Shown: positions 30,115 to 41,618, counted from the stretch's first letter. The stretch is 64,000 bases of DNA from Janibacter sp. DB-40 (GCF_029510815.1 NZ_CP120360.1:868001-932000), one strand, 5' to 3'. The notes: a model not told the origin generated them from the letters alone. Numbers and translations: made by a program.

Positions 30115-31251
30115 GTGAGGGAGTACGTCTTCGTCTTCCTCGTCGCGCTGGCGACGACCTACGTCCTCGTCCCGCTGATGCGCACGCTGGCCGTGCGCGT
30201 CGGTGCCTTCACCGAGGTGCGGGAGCGCGACGTCAACGTCGTGCCGATCCCGCGCCTCGGCGGTGTGGCGATGTTCCTGGGCTACGCCGCCGCCACGCTC
30301 GTGGCGTGGCGGCTGCCCTTCCTCAGCCAGGTCTTCGAGTCCGCCGAGCTCATCGGTGTCCTCGTCGGGGCGGGCGTCGTCTGCCTCCTCGGGGCGATCG
30401 ACGACGTGCGTGAGCTCGATGCGCTGACCAAGCTCGGTGGGCAGCTCCTCGCGGCCGCGATCATCGCCTTCGCGGGCGTGCAGTTCTTCTCGCTGCCGCT
30501 CGGGGTGGTCACGGTCCTGCCGGCACCGCTGCTGGTGATCCTGACGATCTTCGTCGTGGTGCTGTGCATCAACGCGGTGAACTTCATCGACGGCCTCGAC
30601 GGGCTCGCCGCCGGGATCGTCGCCATCGCGGCGGTCGCCTTCTTCCTCTACAGCTACGGCATCACCGCCAACATCAGCCCGCCCAACGTCTTCTCCTCGG
30701 CGACCTTCGTCGCGGCGGCACTGGCCGGCAGCTGCATGGGCTTCCTGCCGCACAACATCTACCCGGCGAAACTGTTCATGGGGGACTCCGGGGCGCTGAC
30801 GCTGGGGCTGCTCTTCGCGGCGGCGACGATCCTCAACGTCGGCCACATCGCGCCCGCCGACGTCAGCGCCAACCGGGTGGCGTCGACGATCCTGCCGCTG
30901 CTCATCCCCATCTCGATCATCCTGCTGCCGCTGATCGACGTCCTGTGGGCCGTGGTCCGGCGCACCGCCCGGGGCCAGCGGCCGTGGCACCCGGACAGCC
31001 AGCACCTGCACCACCGCATGCTGCAGATCGGCCACGGGCACCGGCGGGCGGTGCTGCTGCTGTGGCTGTGGGCGCTCGTCCTGGCGATGGGGGCCGTCAG
31101 CTTCATCTTCCTGCCGCCGGGTGCGGCCGCCGCCGGCGGAGCGGGGATGATCCTCCTCGCGGCCGGTCTGACGGCCTGGTTGCCGCGCTTCTCCCGACCC
31201 GGTCACCGGCCCAAGCAGTTCGACGACGAGGGCCGGCGGGTCGACCGGTGA
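30115..31251 (+). CDS. wecA: Undecaprenyl-phosphate GlcNAc/sugar-1-phosphate transferase (WecA/Rfe family)
   Basis: This 378-residue polyprenyl-phosphate glycosyl-1-phosphate transferase has about 10-11 membrane helices. It has the DD motif in GAIDDVRELDALTKL, the catalytic NAVNFIDGLDGLA (near 155-170), the FMGDSGALTLG loop and HLHHRMLQ (near 300). In mycobacteria the equivalent (Rv1302) starts arabinogalactan linker synthesis; here it likely starts a teichoic-acid-like or other wall polymer. GTG 30115 has GGAGGCAGCAG upstream. The Rex-type operator of the ATP synthase operon follows it. Confidence 0.92.
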   Translation: MREYVFVFLVALATTYVLVPLMRTLAVRVGAFTEVRERDVNVVPIPRLGGVAMFLGYAAATLVAWRLPFLSQVFESAELIGVLVGAGVVCLLGAIDDVRELDALTKLGGQLLAAAIIAFAGVQFFSLPLGVVTVLPAPLLVILTIFVVVLCINAVNFIDGLDGLAAGIVAIAAVAFFLYSYGITANISPPNVFSSATFVAAALAGSCMGFLPHNIYPAKLFMGDSGALTLGLLFAAATILNVGHIAPADVSANRVASTILPLLIPISIILLPLIDVLWAVVRRTARGQRPWHPDSQHLHHRMLQIGHGHRRAVLLLWLWALVLAMGAVSFIFLPPGAAAAGGAGMILLAAGLTAWLPRFSRPGHRPKQFDDEGRRVDR

Positions 31252-31272
31252 CCGGTCGATTGGGCGGCCCCG

Positions 31273-31302
31273 GGGCGCTTGTGTAAACTTTCACAAGCGC
31301 CC
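31273..31302 (+). promoter_or_regulatory. Rex-type redox operator overlapping the atp operon promoter
   Basis: The palindrome has 11-bp arms (GGGCGCTTGTG / CACAAGCGCCC) around TAAACTTT. Its core TTGTGTAAACTTTCACAA (31279-31296) matches the actinobacterial Rex operator TGTGAACNNNTTCACA at 11 of 13 fixed positions. TAAACT inside it fits a -10 box (31284-31289), so a bound repressor would block RNA polymerase. Rex control of the atpIBEFHAGDC operon is known from Streptomyces. The rex gene is not in the window. Confidence 0.8.
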
Positions 31303-31358
31303 TCGAGTACCCTTGGTGCGATCCCGCAGAGCCCCCACTCCCGTCCCGAAGTGAGCCG

Positions 31359-31778
31359 ATGACGACGCCTCCCCGCCGCACACCCGTGCAGGGCATGCGC
31401 CGAGGCGTCCTCGTCTCCGGCGTGGCCGGGACCGTCGTCCTCACGATCGTGGGGGCCATGGCGAAGGGGGCCGACGGCGCCCTGAGCGCGCTGGCCGGGT
31501 CACTGCTCGCCTTCGTCGTCATCCTCGTCGGCCTGCTGGCCATCACGGTCATCGTCGCCGGTGACCCGGCGGTCTCGATGGCCGGCGCCGGTGTCGTCTA
31601 CCTGGGCCAGCTCATCCTCCTCGTCGGCGCCCTGCTGGCGCTGCACGGCGCCAGCTGGCTCGAGGGGGACATCACCGCCTTCTCCGCGGTCGTCGCCACC
31701 GTGGTGCTGCAGGCAGGACAGGTGACCGGCTACGTCCGCTCGCGCCACGTGATCTACCCGCAGGCGGGTCGCGCATGA
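31359..31778 (+). CDS. ATP synthase protein I-like membrane protein
   Basis: This 139-residue protein has about four membrane helices (near 18-36, 42-63, 72-93 and 98-122), in the place of Rv1303 at the head of the ATP synthase operon. AtpI-type proteins help assemble the c-ring or supply Mg2+. Similarity is by size, helix pattern and position rather than by a clear motif. It overlaps the next gene by four bases (ATGA 31775-31778). Confidence 0.75.
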   Translation: MTTPPRRTPVQGMRRGVLVSGVAGTVVLTIVGAMAKGADGALSALAGSLLAFVVILVGLLAITVIVAGDPAVSMAGAGVVYLGQLILLVGALLALHGASWLEGDITAFSAVVATVVLQAGQVTGYVRSRHVIYPQAGRA

Positions 31779-32137
31779 GTGCCACGACCGGCCGCCCCGA
31801 CGCACCGCGCCTGGTGACCAAGAAGCCCGCCGACCCGTCGGCCGCCTCCCGCTACGCCGTCGACCCCAGCCGCCCCAACCCGATCGTCGCGGCGGACGCC
31901 ATGGGGTCGACCGTTCTCGCACACCTGATCACCGGACCGGTCCTCTTCGGGGGACTGGGCTGGCTGCTGGACCGCTGGCTGGGTGTCACCGTCTTCGTGG
32001 CCGTCGGCATCATCCTCGGGATGGGGCTGTCGCTCTACATCATCTGGCTCCGATACGGTACGTCCCAGGCACCCACGACCGACCACCCTGATGGGTCGAC
32101 GCGCGCTGCCGCGCCACACAACGAGGAGATTCAGTGA
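31775..32137 (+). CDS. AtpZ/AtpI-family protein
   Basis: This 120-residue protein has two membrane helices (about 47-67 and 70-92) in GSTVLAHLITGPVLFGGLGW...GIILGMGLSLYIIWLRYG, the pattern of AtpZ/AtpI helical hairpins. A charged N-terminal region and an Ala/Thr-rich tail flank the helices. It overlaps the genes on both sides by four bases, so the whole head of the operon is translationally coupled. The presence of two assembly-type genes (this and the previous one) is notable. Confidence 0.8.
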   Translation: MSATTGRPDAPRLVTKKPADPSAASRYAVDPSRPNPIVAADAMGSTVLAHLITGPVLFGGLGWLLDRWLGVTVFVAVGIILGMGLSLYIIWLRYGTSQAPTTDHPDGSTRAAAPHNEEIQ

Positions 32138-32973
32138 CCTTGACTGCGCTCGCGCCCACGCTGGCGGCCGCCGGAGGCGGGGAGAGCTACCAGCCCCCCA
32201 CCCCGGAGATCTTCTGGCAACCCCTCTTCGAGGTGGGTGGCCTGACCGTCACCAACCAGATGGCCTGGGCCGCGATCATCACCGCGGTGCTCTCCTTCGC
32301 CATGATCGCGCTGAGCAAGCGTGCGGCGGTCCTGCCGAGCAAGGGCCAGTGGCTCTTCGAGGGCTTCTACAACTTCCCGCGCAACTCCATCGCGCGCGAC
32401 ATGATCGGCACCAAGGAGTTCCGCCGGTTCGTGCCGCTGCTCTTCACGCTGTTCACGATGGTGCTGTTCTACAACCTCGCCGGGTCCTTCTTCCTGACGA
32501 TGAACCCCGTGAGCGGCAAGGTCGCCTTCCCGATCGCCCTGACGCTCGTGGTCTACGTGGTCTACCACTGGGTCGGCATCCAGCAGATGGGCCTCGGTGG
32601 CTACTTCAAGCACATGATCCCGCCGGGCCTGCCCGGGTGGATCGTGCCCTTCGTCTTCCTCCTCGAGCTCGTGACCTACCTGATCACGCGGCCGCTGACG
32701 CTGGCCCTGCGACTCTTCGGCAACATGTTCGCCGGCCACATGGTCATCTACCTCTTCGTCACCGGCGCCTTCTTCTTCCTGCTGCACGGCGACGGGGTCC
32801 TCCTGCGCCTGCTGTCGCTGCCGACCTTCGCGATGGCCGGCGTCATGCTCCTCTTCGAGATCCTGGTCCAGTTCCTCCAGGCCTTCGTCTTCGCCCTCCT
32901 GGCGGCCAGCTACATCGCCGGCGCCGTCGCCGAGGAGCACATCCCCGACGACGCCGCCGCCGGGGCGCACTGA
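32134..32973 (+). CDS. atpB: F0F1 ATP synthase subunit a
   Basis: This 279-residue proton-channel subunit of the F0 sector has five to six membrane helices. The essential arginine lies in TRPLTLALRLFGNMFAGH (near residues 188-205), and the C-terminal helix pairs with the c-ring. GTG 32134 overlaps the preceding stop (GTGA), and CGAGGAGATTCA provides a ribosome site. Confidence 0.97.
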   Translation: MTLTALAPTLAAAGGGESYQPPTPEIFWQPLFEVGGLTVTNQMAWAAIITAVLSFAMIALSKRAAVLPSKGQWLFEGFYNFPRNSIARDMIGTKEFRRFVPLLFTLFTMVLFYNLAGSFFLTMNPVSGKVAFPIALTLVVYVVYHWVGIQQMGLGGYFKHMIPPGLPGWIVPFVFLLELVTYLITRPLTLALRLFGNMFAGHMVIYLFVTGAFFFLLHGDGVLLRLLSLPTFAMAGVMLLFEILVQFLQAFVFALLAASYIAGAVAEEHIPDDAAAGAH

Positions 32974-33033
32974 GCCGCGGCCCACGCACCGCAGACCCAC
33001 AACTTCATAGCCCGCACGTACAACCAGACTTCC

Positions 33034-33052
33034 CCGCGAGATGCCCTCGCGG
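33034..33052 (+). other. Hairpin in the atpB-atpE intergenic region
   Basis: CCGCGAG and CTCGCGG pair around ATGCC in the 112-base gap before atpE. A structure here could stabilise the 3' part of the message or adjust the higher output needed for the multi-copy c subunit. This is inference. Confidence 0.5.
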
Positions 33053-33085
33053 TGGATCAGAAGAAACACGAAAGAGGAATCTCAC

Positions 33086-33289
33086 ATGGACGGCTCCCTC
33101 AACCTCATCGGTTACGGCCTCTCCGCCATCGGTCCGGCCATCGCCGTCGGGCTGATCTTCGCCGCGTACATCAACGGTGTTGCCCGTCAGCCCGAGTCGC
33201 GCAACCTGCTGCAGCCGATCGCCATCCTCGGCTTCGCCCTTGCCGAGGCGCTCGCCATCTTCGGTCTGGTGCTCGCCTTCGTCCTCTGA
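33086..33289 (+). CDS. atpE: F0F1 ATP synthase subunit c
   Basis: This is the 67-residue hairpin protein of the proton-driven ring. It has two hydrophobic helices with the polar loop ARQPESRN and the ion-binding glutamate E54 in [13 protein letters not shown] 33086 follows AAAGAGGAA. The shorter N-terminus without extra residues is usual for actinobacteria. Confidence 0.97.
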   Translation: MDGSLNLIGYGLSAIGPAIAVGLIFAAYINGVARQPESRNLLQPIAILGFALAEALAIFGLVLAFVL

Positions 33290-33300
33290 TTCGCCGGTAA

Positions 33301-33929
<629 letters not shown>

Positions 33930-33930
<1 letters not shown>

Positions 33931-34739
33931 TGCGAGGTTCCTCCCGCACTGCCGTCCTCGAGGGTCGTCCGGCCTTCGAGTCGGCGCTGACGTCCGGTGA
34001 CCCGGCCGTCGTGGCGGACGAGCTCTTCGCCGTGGTCGGGCTGCTCGACGACAACGCGACCCTGCGTCGCAGCGTCGCCGACCCCTCCCGCGAGGGTAGC
34101 GACAAGTCGGGTCTGGTGACCCGGCTGCTCGGCGGCAAGATCTCCGAGGGCACCGTCGGTGCCGTCGCGAGCCTGGCCGCCCAGCGGTGGTCGGCCGATC
34201 GGGACCTCACCGACACGCTCGAGCGTTTCGCCGTCGAGGCCGCGCTCAAGGGTGCCGAGGACAACCGGGCGATCGATCAGGTCGAGGACGAGCTCTTCCG
34301 CTTCGAGCGGGTCGTCGCGGGCAACCCCGAGCTGCGCGACGCGCTCGCCAACCGCCAGGGTGACCGGGCCGGCAAGGCCGAGCTCGTCAGCTCGCTCCTG
34401 GAGGGCAAGACCCGTCCGGAGACGCTGCGTCTGGCACGACAGGCCGTTCTGGCTCCGCGCGGTCGGCGCTTCTCGCGGACCATCGAGGAGTACCTCCAGG
34501 TCGCGGCCGAGCGTCGTCAGCAGTACACCGCGGTCGTCATGACGGCGGTCGACCTCACCGACGCACAGCGCACCCGGCTCTCGGACGCTCTGCAGCGGGT
34601 CTACGGCAAGGCGGTCCAGCTGCACGTCGTCCACGACGAGGACGTCATCGGCGGCCTCCGGGTCCAGATCGGCGACGAGGTCGTCGACGGGACCGTCCTG
34701 CGCCGCCTCGACGAGGCAAAGCGACACCTGGCCGGCTGA
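33930..34739 (+). CDS. atpH: F0F1 ATP synthase subunit delta
   Basis: This is a 269-residue delta subunit linking the stator to the alpha-beta head. The N-terminal half is a helical domain, and the C-terminal part has the family pattern [20 protein letters not shown], then [21 protein letters not shown]. It is about 90 residues longer than the proteobacterial form, as usual in actinobacteria. It overlaps atpF by one base. Confidence 0.94.
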
Positions 34740-34812
34740 GGCCCGAGTCCACAACCACCATGCAGACCACCCACTCGGCCCCCACCACGGCCGGCAACGA
34801 GGAGAAGACAAC

Positions 34813-36450
34813 ATGACGGAGCTTTCGATCCGTCCGGAGGAGATCCGGGACGCCCTGGACGGCTACGTGCAGTCCTACAACCCGGGCGCGGCCTCCCGTG
34901 AAGAGGTCGGCCGCGTCACCGACACCGGTGACGGCATCGCCCACGTCGAGGGCCTGCCCTCGGCCATGACGAACGAGCTGCTCGAGTTCGAGGACGGCAC
35001 GCTCGGCCTCGCACTCAACCTCGACGTCCACGAGATCGGTGTCGTCGTCCTCGGCGACTTCTCCAAGCTCGAGGAGGGCCAGGAGGTCAAGCGCACCGGC
35101 GAGGTCCTCTCGGTCCCGATCGGTGACAACTTCCTCGGCCGCGTCGTCAACCCGCTCGGCCAGCCGATCGACGGCCTCGGCGAGGTCGTCTCCGAGGGGC
35201 GTCGCGCGCTCGAGCTGCAGGCTCCGAGCGTCGTCGACCGCAAGTCGGTCCACGAGCCGCTGCAGTCGGGCATCAAGGCCATCGACGCCATGATCCCGGT
35301 GGGCCGTGGCCAGCGTCAGCTGATCATCGGTGACCGCCAGACCGGCAAGACCACGGTCGCGGTCGACACGATCATCAACCAGAAGCAGGCCTGGGAGACC
35401 GGCGACCCGAACCAGCAGGTGCGCTGCATCTACGTCGCCATCGGTCAGAAGGGCTCGACGATCGCCTCGGTCAAGGGCTCCCTCGAGGAGGCCGGCGCGA
35501 TGGAGTACACGACCATCGTCGCGGCCCCCGCGTCCGACGCGGCCGGCTTCAAGTACCTGGCCCCCTTCACCGGGTCGGCCATCGGTCAGCACTGGATGTA
35601 CCAGGGCAAGCACGTCCTCATCGTCTTCGACGACCTGAGCAAGCAGGCCGAGGCCTACCGCTCGATGTCGCTGCTGCTGCGCCGCCCGCCGGGCCGTGAG
35701 GCCTACCCGGGTGACGTCTTCTACCTGCACTCGCGTCTGCTGGAGCGCTGCGCCAAGCTCTCCGACGGGATGGGTGCCGGCTCGATGACCGGTCTGCCGA
35801 TCATCGAGACGAAGGCCGGTGACGTCTCGGCGTACATCCCGACCAACGTCATCTCCATCACCGACGGCCAGATCTACCTGCAGGCCGACCTGTTCAACTC
35901 GGACGTGCGCCCCGCCATCGACGTGGGTGTCTCGGTCTCCCGAGTCGGCGGTGACGCGCAGATCAAGCCGATGAAGAAGGTCGCGGGTCGTCTCAAGCTC
36001 GACCTGGCCCAGTACCGCTCCCTCGAGGCCTTCGCGATGTTCGCGTCCGACCTCGACCCGGCCTCGAAGCAGCAGCTGGCCCGAGGCGCCCGGCTCGTCG
36101 AGCTGCTCAAGCAGCGTCAGGCCAACCCGTTCCCGGTCGAGGACCAGGTCGTCTCGGTCTGGGCCGGTACCACCGGTCGTCTCGACGACGTCGCGGTCGG
36201 CGACATCTCGCGCTTCGAGTCCGAGTGGATCGACTACCTGCACCGCAACGAGCAGGGTCTGCTCGATGCGCTGCGTGAGCGCGGCGACTGGGAGGACTCG
36301 ACCCAGCAGGCGCTGGCCTCGGCCTTCGACGCCTTCCGTCCGACCTTCGTCGCGGGCGACGGGGACGAGGTGCCGATGGGCAGCACCGAGGAGGACGGCG
36401 ACGACGCGCTCGACTCCTCGCAGGAGCAGATCGTCAAGCAGAAGCGCTGA
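34813..36450 (+). CDS. atpA: F0F1 ATP synthase subunit alpha
   Basis: This 545-residue regulatory nucleotide-binding subunit has the P-loop [15 protein letters not shown] (near 170-184). The C-terminal tail beyond about 510 is acidic ([14 protein letters not shown]) and longer than in most bacteria. Mycobacterial alpha also has a C-terminal extension that limits ATP hydrolysis; the tail here is not obviously the same sequence. ATG 34813 follows GAGGAGAAGA. Confidence 0.98.
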   Translation: MTELSIRPEEIRDALDGYVQSYNPGAASREEVGRVTDTGDGIAHVEGLPSAMTNELLEFEDGTLGLALNLDVHEIGVVVLGDFSKLEEGQEVKRTGEVLSVPIGDNFLGRVVNPLGQPIDGLGEVVSEGRRALELQAPSVVDRKSVHEPLQSGIKAIDAMIPVGRGQRQLIIGDRQTGKTTVAVDTIINQKQAWETGDPNQQVRCIYVAIGQKGSTIASVKGSLEEAGAMEYTTIVAAPASDAAGFKYLAPFTGSAIGQHWMYQGKHVLIVFDDLSKQAEAYRSMSLLLRRPPGREAYPGDVFYLHSRLLERCAKLSDGMGAGSMTGLPIIETKAGDVSAYIPTNVISITDGQIYLQADLFNSDVRPAIDVGVSVSRVGGDAQIKPMKKVAGRLKLDLAQYRSLEAFAMFASDLDPASKQQLARGARLVELLKQRQANPFPVEDQVVSVWAGTTGRLDDVAVGDISRFESEWIDYLHRNEQGLLDALRERGDWEDSTQQALASAFDAFRPTFVAGDGDEVPMGSTEEDGDDALDSSQEQIVKQKR

Positions 36451-36456
36451 TGTCTT

Positions 36457-36484
36457 CGGCCGGGTGCCCTCGGGCGCCCGGCCG
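36457..36484 (+). other. Hairpin between atpA and atpG
   Basis: CGGCCGGGTGCCC pairs with GGGCGCCCGGCCG around a two-base turn (one T-G pair) directly after the atpA stop. It has no T-run, and atpG follows 70 bases on, so it is more likely an mRNA stabiliser or attenuator than a full terminator. Confidence 0.6.
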
Positions 36485-36554
36485 GGGCACCTCGCACCCC
36501 TGGTCGGCCGTCGGCCGACTTCTCGACCACGAACCACCAGAGAGGCGGAAACGC

Positions 36555-38928
<2,374 letters not shown>

Positions 38929-38944
38929 TCCACCACGCACCACC

Positions 38945-38982
38945 CGGCCGCCCCCCTTCGCCCGACGAAGGGGGGACGGCCG
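38945..38982 (+). terminator. Terminator-like hairpin after atpD
   Basis: CGGCCG then CCCCCCTTCG pairs with CGAAGGGGGG, an unpaired A, then CGGCCG, around CCCGA. There is no T-run. The stem is built on the CGAAGGGG motif. It separates atpD from the downstream DUF2752 and atpC genes, each of which has its own -10-like box. Confidence 0.75.
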
Positions 38983-39002
38983 CATCCGTCGGGGGAGCGA
39001 CC

Positions 39003-39008
39003 TACACT
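39003..39008 (+). promoter_or_regulatory. Putative -10 box (TACACT) before the DUF2752 gene
   Basis: TACACT ends seven bases before an ATG at 39016. That ATG opens a 13-codon frame whose TGA overlaps the ATG of the DUF2752 gene at 39054. Confidence 0.45.
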
Positions 39009-39015
39009 GGCCGAC

Positions 39016-39057
39016 ATGAGGACAGCAGGAGACGTGCGCGGGCGGACGTGGCGATGA
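39016..39057 (+). CDS. Possible 13-residue leader peptide coupled to the DUF2752 gene
   Basis: The frame MRTAGDVRGRTWR starts at leaderless spacing (seven bases) from a -10-like box and ends with TGA overlapping the next ATG (ATGA 39054-39057). It would let ribosomes reach a downstream gene that lacks a good ribosome site. It has no protein family support; the evidence is arrangement only. Confidence 0.35.
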   Translation: MRTAGDVRGRTWR

Positions 39058-39524
39058 CGGCCGCGACCGGTCAGGGACCGCTCCCGCTCGCGCAGGGCAC
39101 GAACCGCAGCGAGCGGATCGTCGTGCTCGTCATCGCCGCCGTCAGCCTCGTCGGTCTGGGCGTCGCCCGGCTGTGGCCGGTCGCCTCCGTCGACTCCGGC
39201 GAGCCGACGTGCCTGCTGCGGATCTTTACCGGGTTGCCCTGCCCGGGGTGCGGCATGACCCGGTCGTGGGTGCACCTCGCGCACGGTGACGTGCTCACCG
39301 CCTTCGAGTACAACCTCTTCGGCCCGATCGGCATGGCCGCCGCGGCGGGGATCGTCGCCTATGTCGGTGTCGCGCTCGTCCGGCGGCGACCACCCGAGCG
39401 CCTCCTCTCGCTCGTCGACCCGAAGGTGCTGCTCGGGCTGATCACCGTGTGGCTGGCCTACTCCGCCGTGCGGATGGTCAGCCTCGGAGTGGGCCAGGAC
39501 TACTTCGCACTCGTGGTCGCCTGA
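39054..39524 (+). CDS. DUF2752 membrane protein
   Basis: This 156-residue protein has three membrane helices (about 22-41, 81-103 and 120-142) and the DUF2752 signature FTGLPCPGCGMTRSW (near 57-71), whose two close cysteines could bind a metal or form a disulfide. The function is unknown. It interrupts the usual atpD-atpC junction and sits between a terminator hairpin and the atpC promoter. An in-frame GTG six bases upstream is an alternative start. Confidence 0.85.
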   Translation: MTAATGQGPLPLAQGTNRSERIVVLVIAAVSLVGLGVARLWPVASVDSGEPTCLLRIFTGLPCPGCGMTRSWVHLAHGDVLTAFEYNLFGPIGMAAAAGIVAYVGVALVRRRPPERLLSLVDPKVLLGLITVWLAYSAVRMVSLGVGQDYFALVVA

Positions 39525-39555
39525 CCTGGTGTCCGACGCATCGCCCCACGCGGGA

Positions 39556-39561
39556 TAGCAT
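39556..39561 (+). promoter_or_regulatory. Putative -10 box (TAGCAT) for atpC
   Basis: TAGCAT lies 35 bases before the GTG at 39597, and TCGAAGGA (39583-39590) gives the ribosome site, so atpC appears to have its own promoter with a short leader. Confidence 0.5.
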
Positions 39562-39596
39562 GGAGTGGCACTCACCCCGATATCGAAGGACCCCTC

Positions 39597-39863
39597 GTGA
39601 GCTCCCTGAACGTTGAACTCGTCGCCGCAGACCGCAAGGTCTGGTCCGGAGAGGCCAGCATGGTCCGGGCCCGCACCACCGAGGGAGAGATCGGTGTCAT
39701 GCCGGGTCACACCCCGATGCTCGGTGTCCTCGTGGAGGGTGACGTGCTGATCTCGTCCCCCGAGGGTGACCAGAGCGCCTCCATCGACGGCGGCTTCTTC
39801 TCCGTCGACCACGACACCGTGACGATCGTCGCGGAGACCGTCCAGGTCCCGGCCAGGGCCTGA
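39597..39863 (+). CDS. atpC: F0F1 ATP synthase subunit epsilon
   Basis: This is an 88-residue epsilon subunit with only the N-terminal beta-sandwich (LNVELVAADRKVWSGEA, MPGHTPMLGVL); the C-terminal helices that inhibit hydrolysis in E. coli are essentially absent. Short epsilon subunits occur in several actinobacteria. GTG 39597 follows a clear ribosome site. It is separated from atpD by 668 bases and a DUF2752 gene. Confidence 0.94.
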   Translation: MSSLNVELVAADRKVWSGEASMVRARTTEGEIGVMPGHTPMLGVLVEGDVLISSPEGDQSASIDGGFFSVDHDTVTIVAETVQVPARA

Positions 39864-39870
39864 CCCAGCC

Positions 39871-40302
39871 ATGTCAACCCTGCAGGTCGTGGAGGTCCTC
39901 CTCCTTGCAGGGTGTCTGCTCCTCGCGCTGTGGCTCGTCGTGCTGTGGCTGCGCCGACGTGCGTTGGCCGCCCACGGACCGATGTGTCCCTGTGCCGTCC
40001 GCCTGCCCGGGTCGTCTCGTTGGCGACTCGGGTTGTTGCGTATGGGGGTGCGTGACCTCGACTGGTTCAGCGTGGCCGGCCTGACGACGTCCCCCTCGAT
40101 GTCGTGGGCGCGGGAGGGCATGGAGATCTCCACCCCCGCGCCGGAACCCGTCTCGCTCCCGGGCCTGGACAGCGCCGTCGCGGTGACCCTGACACGGGGC
40201 CGCGAGCACCTCGCGGACCTGGCCGTCGAGCCGAAGATCTACCCGGCCGTGCGCTCGTGGCTCGAGTCGGCCCCGCCGGGCCACAACGTCAACGTCACCT
40301 GA
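39871..40302 (+). CDS. DUF2550 membrane protein
   Basis: This 143-residue protein has one N-terminal membrane helix (about 6-28, LLLAGCLLLALWLVVLWLRRR) and a cytoplasmic domain of the DUF2550 family with RWRLGLLRMGVRDLDWF and YPAVRSWLE. It follows atpC by seven bases, exactly as Rv1312 does in mycobacteria. The function is unknown; the constant link to atpC suggests a role in ATP synthase or membrane energetics, which is inference. Confidence 0.9.
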   Translation: MSTLQVVEVLLLAGCLLLALWLVVLWLRRRALAAHGPMCPCAVRLPGSSRWRLGLLRMGVRDLDWFSVAGLTTSPSMSWAREGMEISTPAPEPVSLPGLDSAVAVTLTRGREHLADLAVEPKIYPAVRSWLESAPPGHNVNVT

Positions 40303-40318
40303 GGACGAAGGGGGCGGC

Positions 40319-40951
40319 TCACCCGCGCGTGCGACGCTGCGGGGCCTCCTCGCGGCCACCGCCCGGCTGCCACAGCACGTCGCCGCCGATCGGGAGGTTG
40401 GCGATACGGGCGAGGATGAAGAGCAGGTCGGACAAGCGGTTCAGGTAGGTCGTCGTCAGCGGGCTCACGCCGCCGACCCCGCGCTCGCCGGCCGTCTCCG
40501 TGCCGTACTCCTCGCGGGCGGCCCAGGCCGAGCGCTCGGCCCGGCGGACCACGGTCGTCGCGTGGTGCAGGTGGGCCGATGCCGCGGTGCCGCCCGGGAG
40601 GATGAAGGAGCGCAGCGGCTCGACCTGCTCGAGGTAGTGGTCGCAGTCGGCCTCGAGCTCGTCGACCCACGCCTGCTTCACGCGCAGCGGCGGGTACTTC
40701 GGCGCCTCCTGCAGCGGGGTCGACAGGTCGGCGCCCAGGTCGAAGAGGTCGTTCTGCACCCGGGTGAGGGTCGTGACGACCTCCTCGGGCAGCCCGCCGG
40801 TCGCGATGGCCACCCCGATGACCGCGTTGGCCTCGTTCGAGTCGGCGTAGGCCTGCAGGCGTGAGTCCGTCTTGCTCGTGCGGCTGAAGTCCCCGAGTGC
40901 CGTCGTGCCCTCGTCGCCGGTGCGGGTGTAGATCTTCGTCAGGTTGACCAT
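40319..40951 (-). CDS. Cob(I)alamin adenosyltransferase, PduO type
   Basis: This 210-residue enzyme makes adenosylcobalamin from cob(I)alamin and ATP. The N-terminal ATP site is YTRTGDEGTTALGDFSRTSKTD (about 8-29). ERSAWAAREE and the C-terminal LNRLSDLLFILAR are typical. It is convergent with the DUF2550 gene and occupies the place of Rv1314c. Its product is the cofactor of the MeaA-type mutase encoded 0.7 kb away and of other B12-dependent mutases. Confidence 0.95.
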   Translation of the reverse strand: MVNLTKIYTRTGDEGTTALGDFSRTSKTDSRLQAYADSNEANAVIGVAIATGGLPEEVVTTLTRVQNDLFDLGADLSTPLQEAPKYPPLRVKQAWVDELEADCDHYLEQVEPLRSFILPGGTAASAHLHHATTVVRRAERSAWAAREEYGTETAGERGVGGVSPLTTTYLNRLSDLLFILARIANLPIGGDVLWQPGGGREEAPQRRTRG

Positions 40952-41116
40952 GCCGCCATCGTCGCAGGTGCCCGCACTGACCGTGCGGTGGCCGCCACCT
41001 GACCATCCGCAGGGAGTTGTGTAATCGCATCGTGACGGCAGGGTGCAACCCCCGTGGGGAGGCGCGCGTCACACTGGGTGACATCGGTTGGCAGCAGGGG
41101 AAAGCAGGTGACCGGA

Positions 41117-41470
41117 ATGAGCGCACTGACCGCGCTGACGCCAGTGGGTGGCGACGGGGCCACCCGCGTCCGGGTGGGCGTGCCCTTCGACATCCGGCAC
41201 AGTGCCGACCTGCGTCAGGAGCTCGTGGGTGTGCTGCGCGAGGGCAGCGGCCAGGTCCTCGTGGACATCTCGGAGTCGACGGTCGTTGACCAGGCGGGCT
41301 TCGCCACGCTGCTCGGGGCGCACGCCCGCGCCGCACGGGCGGGACGGCGGCTGCGCTTCACCGGTGCCGACGAGCGCACCACCCGGCTGCTGCGCCGGGC
41401 AGGCCTGGTCCGCCTCCTCCACGACGTGGAGCAGGTGCAGCGGCCGCGCCGCCGTTCCGTGGCCGGCTGA
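41117..41470 (+). CDS. STAS-domain anti-sigma factor antagonist-like protein
   Basis: This is a 117-residue single STAS domain. The central QVLVDISESTVVDQAGFATLLGAHARA (about 48-74) resembles SpoIIAA, with V-D-Q where the phosphorylatable serine usually lies after D-S/T, so phosphorylation control may be lost or shifted. ATG 41117 has AGGTGA five bases upstream; GTG 41108 is also in frame. No anti-sigma kinase is next to it. Confidence 0.78.
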   Translation: MSALTALTPVGGDGATRVRVGVPFDIRHSADLRQELVGVLREGSGQVLVDISESTVVDQAGFATLLGAHARAARAGRRLRFTGADERTTRLLRRAGLVRLLHDVEQVQRPRRRSVAG

Positions 41471-41606
41471 GCCCGCCCTGGCCCCAGGGTTGAGGTGGAC
41501 GCGCGGACGAATCATGGGCGAGTCGGCGTCCGATCGCACCGACCCACCGCCTCGACTGTGGCGACCTTCACCGCGGATGACCCTGTGACCCCGGGCCACG
41601 CGACGG

Positions 41607-41612
41607 TACCTT
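41607..41612 (+). promoter_or_regulatory. Putative -10 box (TACCTT) for the mutase gene
   Basis: TACCTT ends six bases before ATG 41619. No ribosome-binding site is seen, consistent with a leaderless transcript. Confidence 0.45.
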
Positions 41613-41618
41613 GCCACC

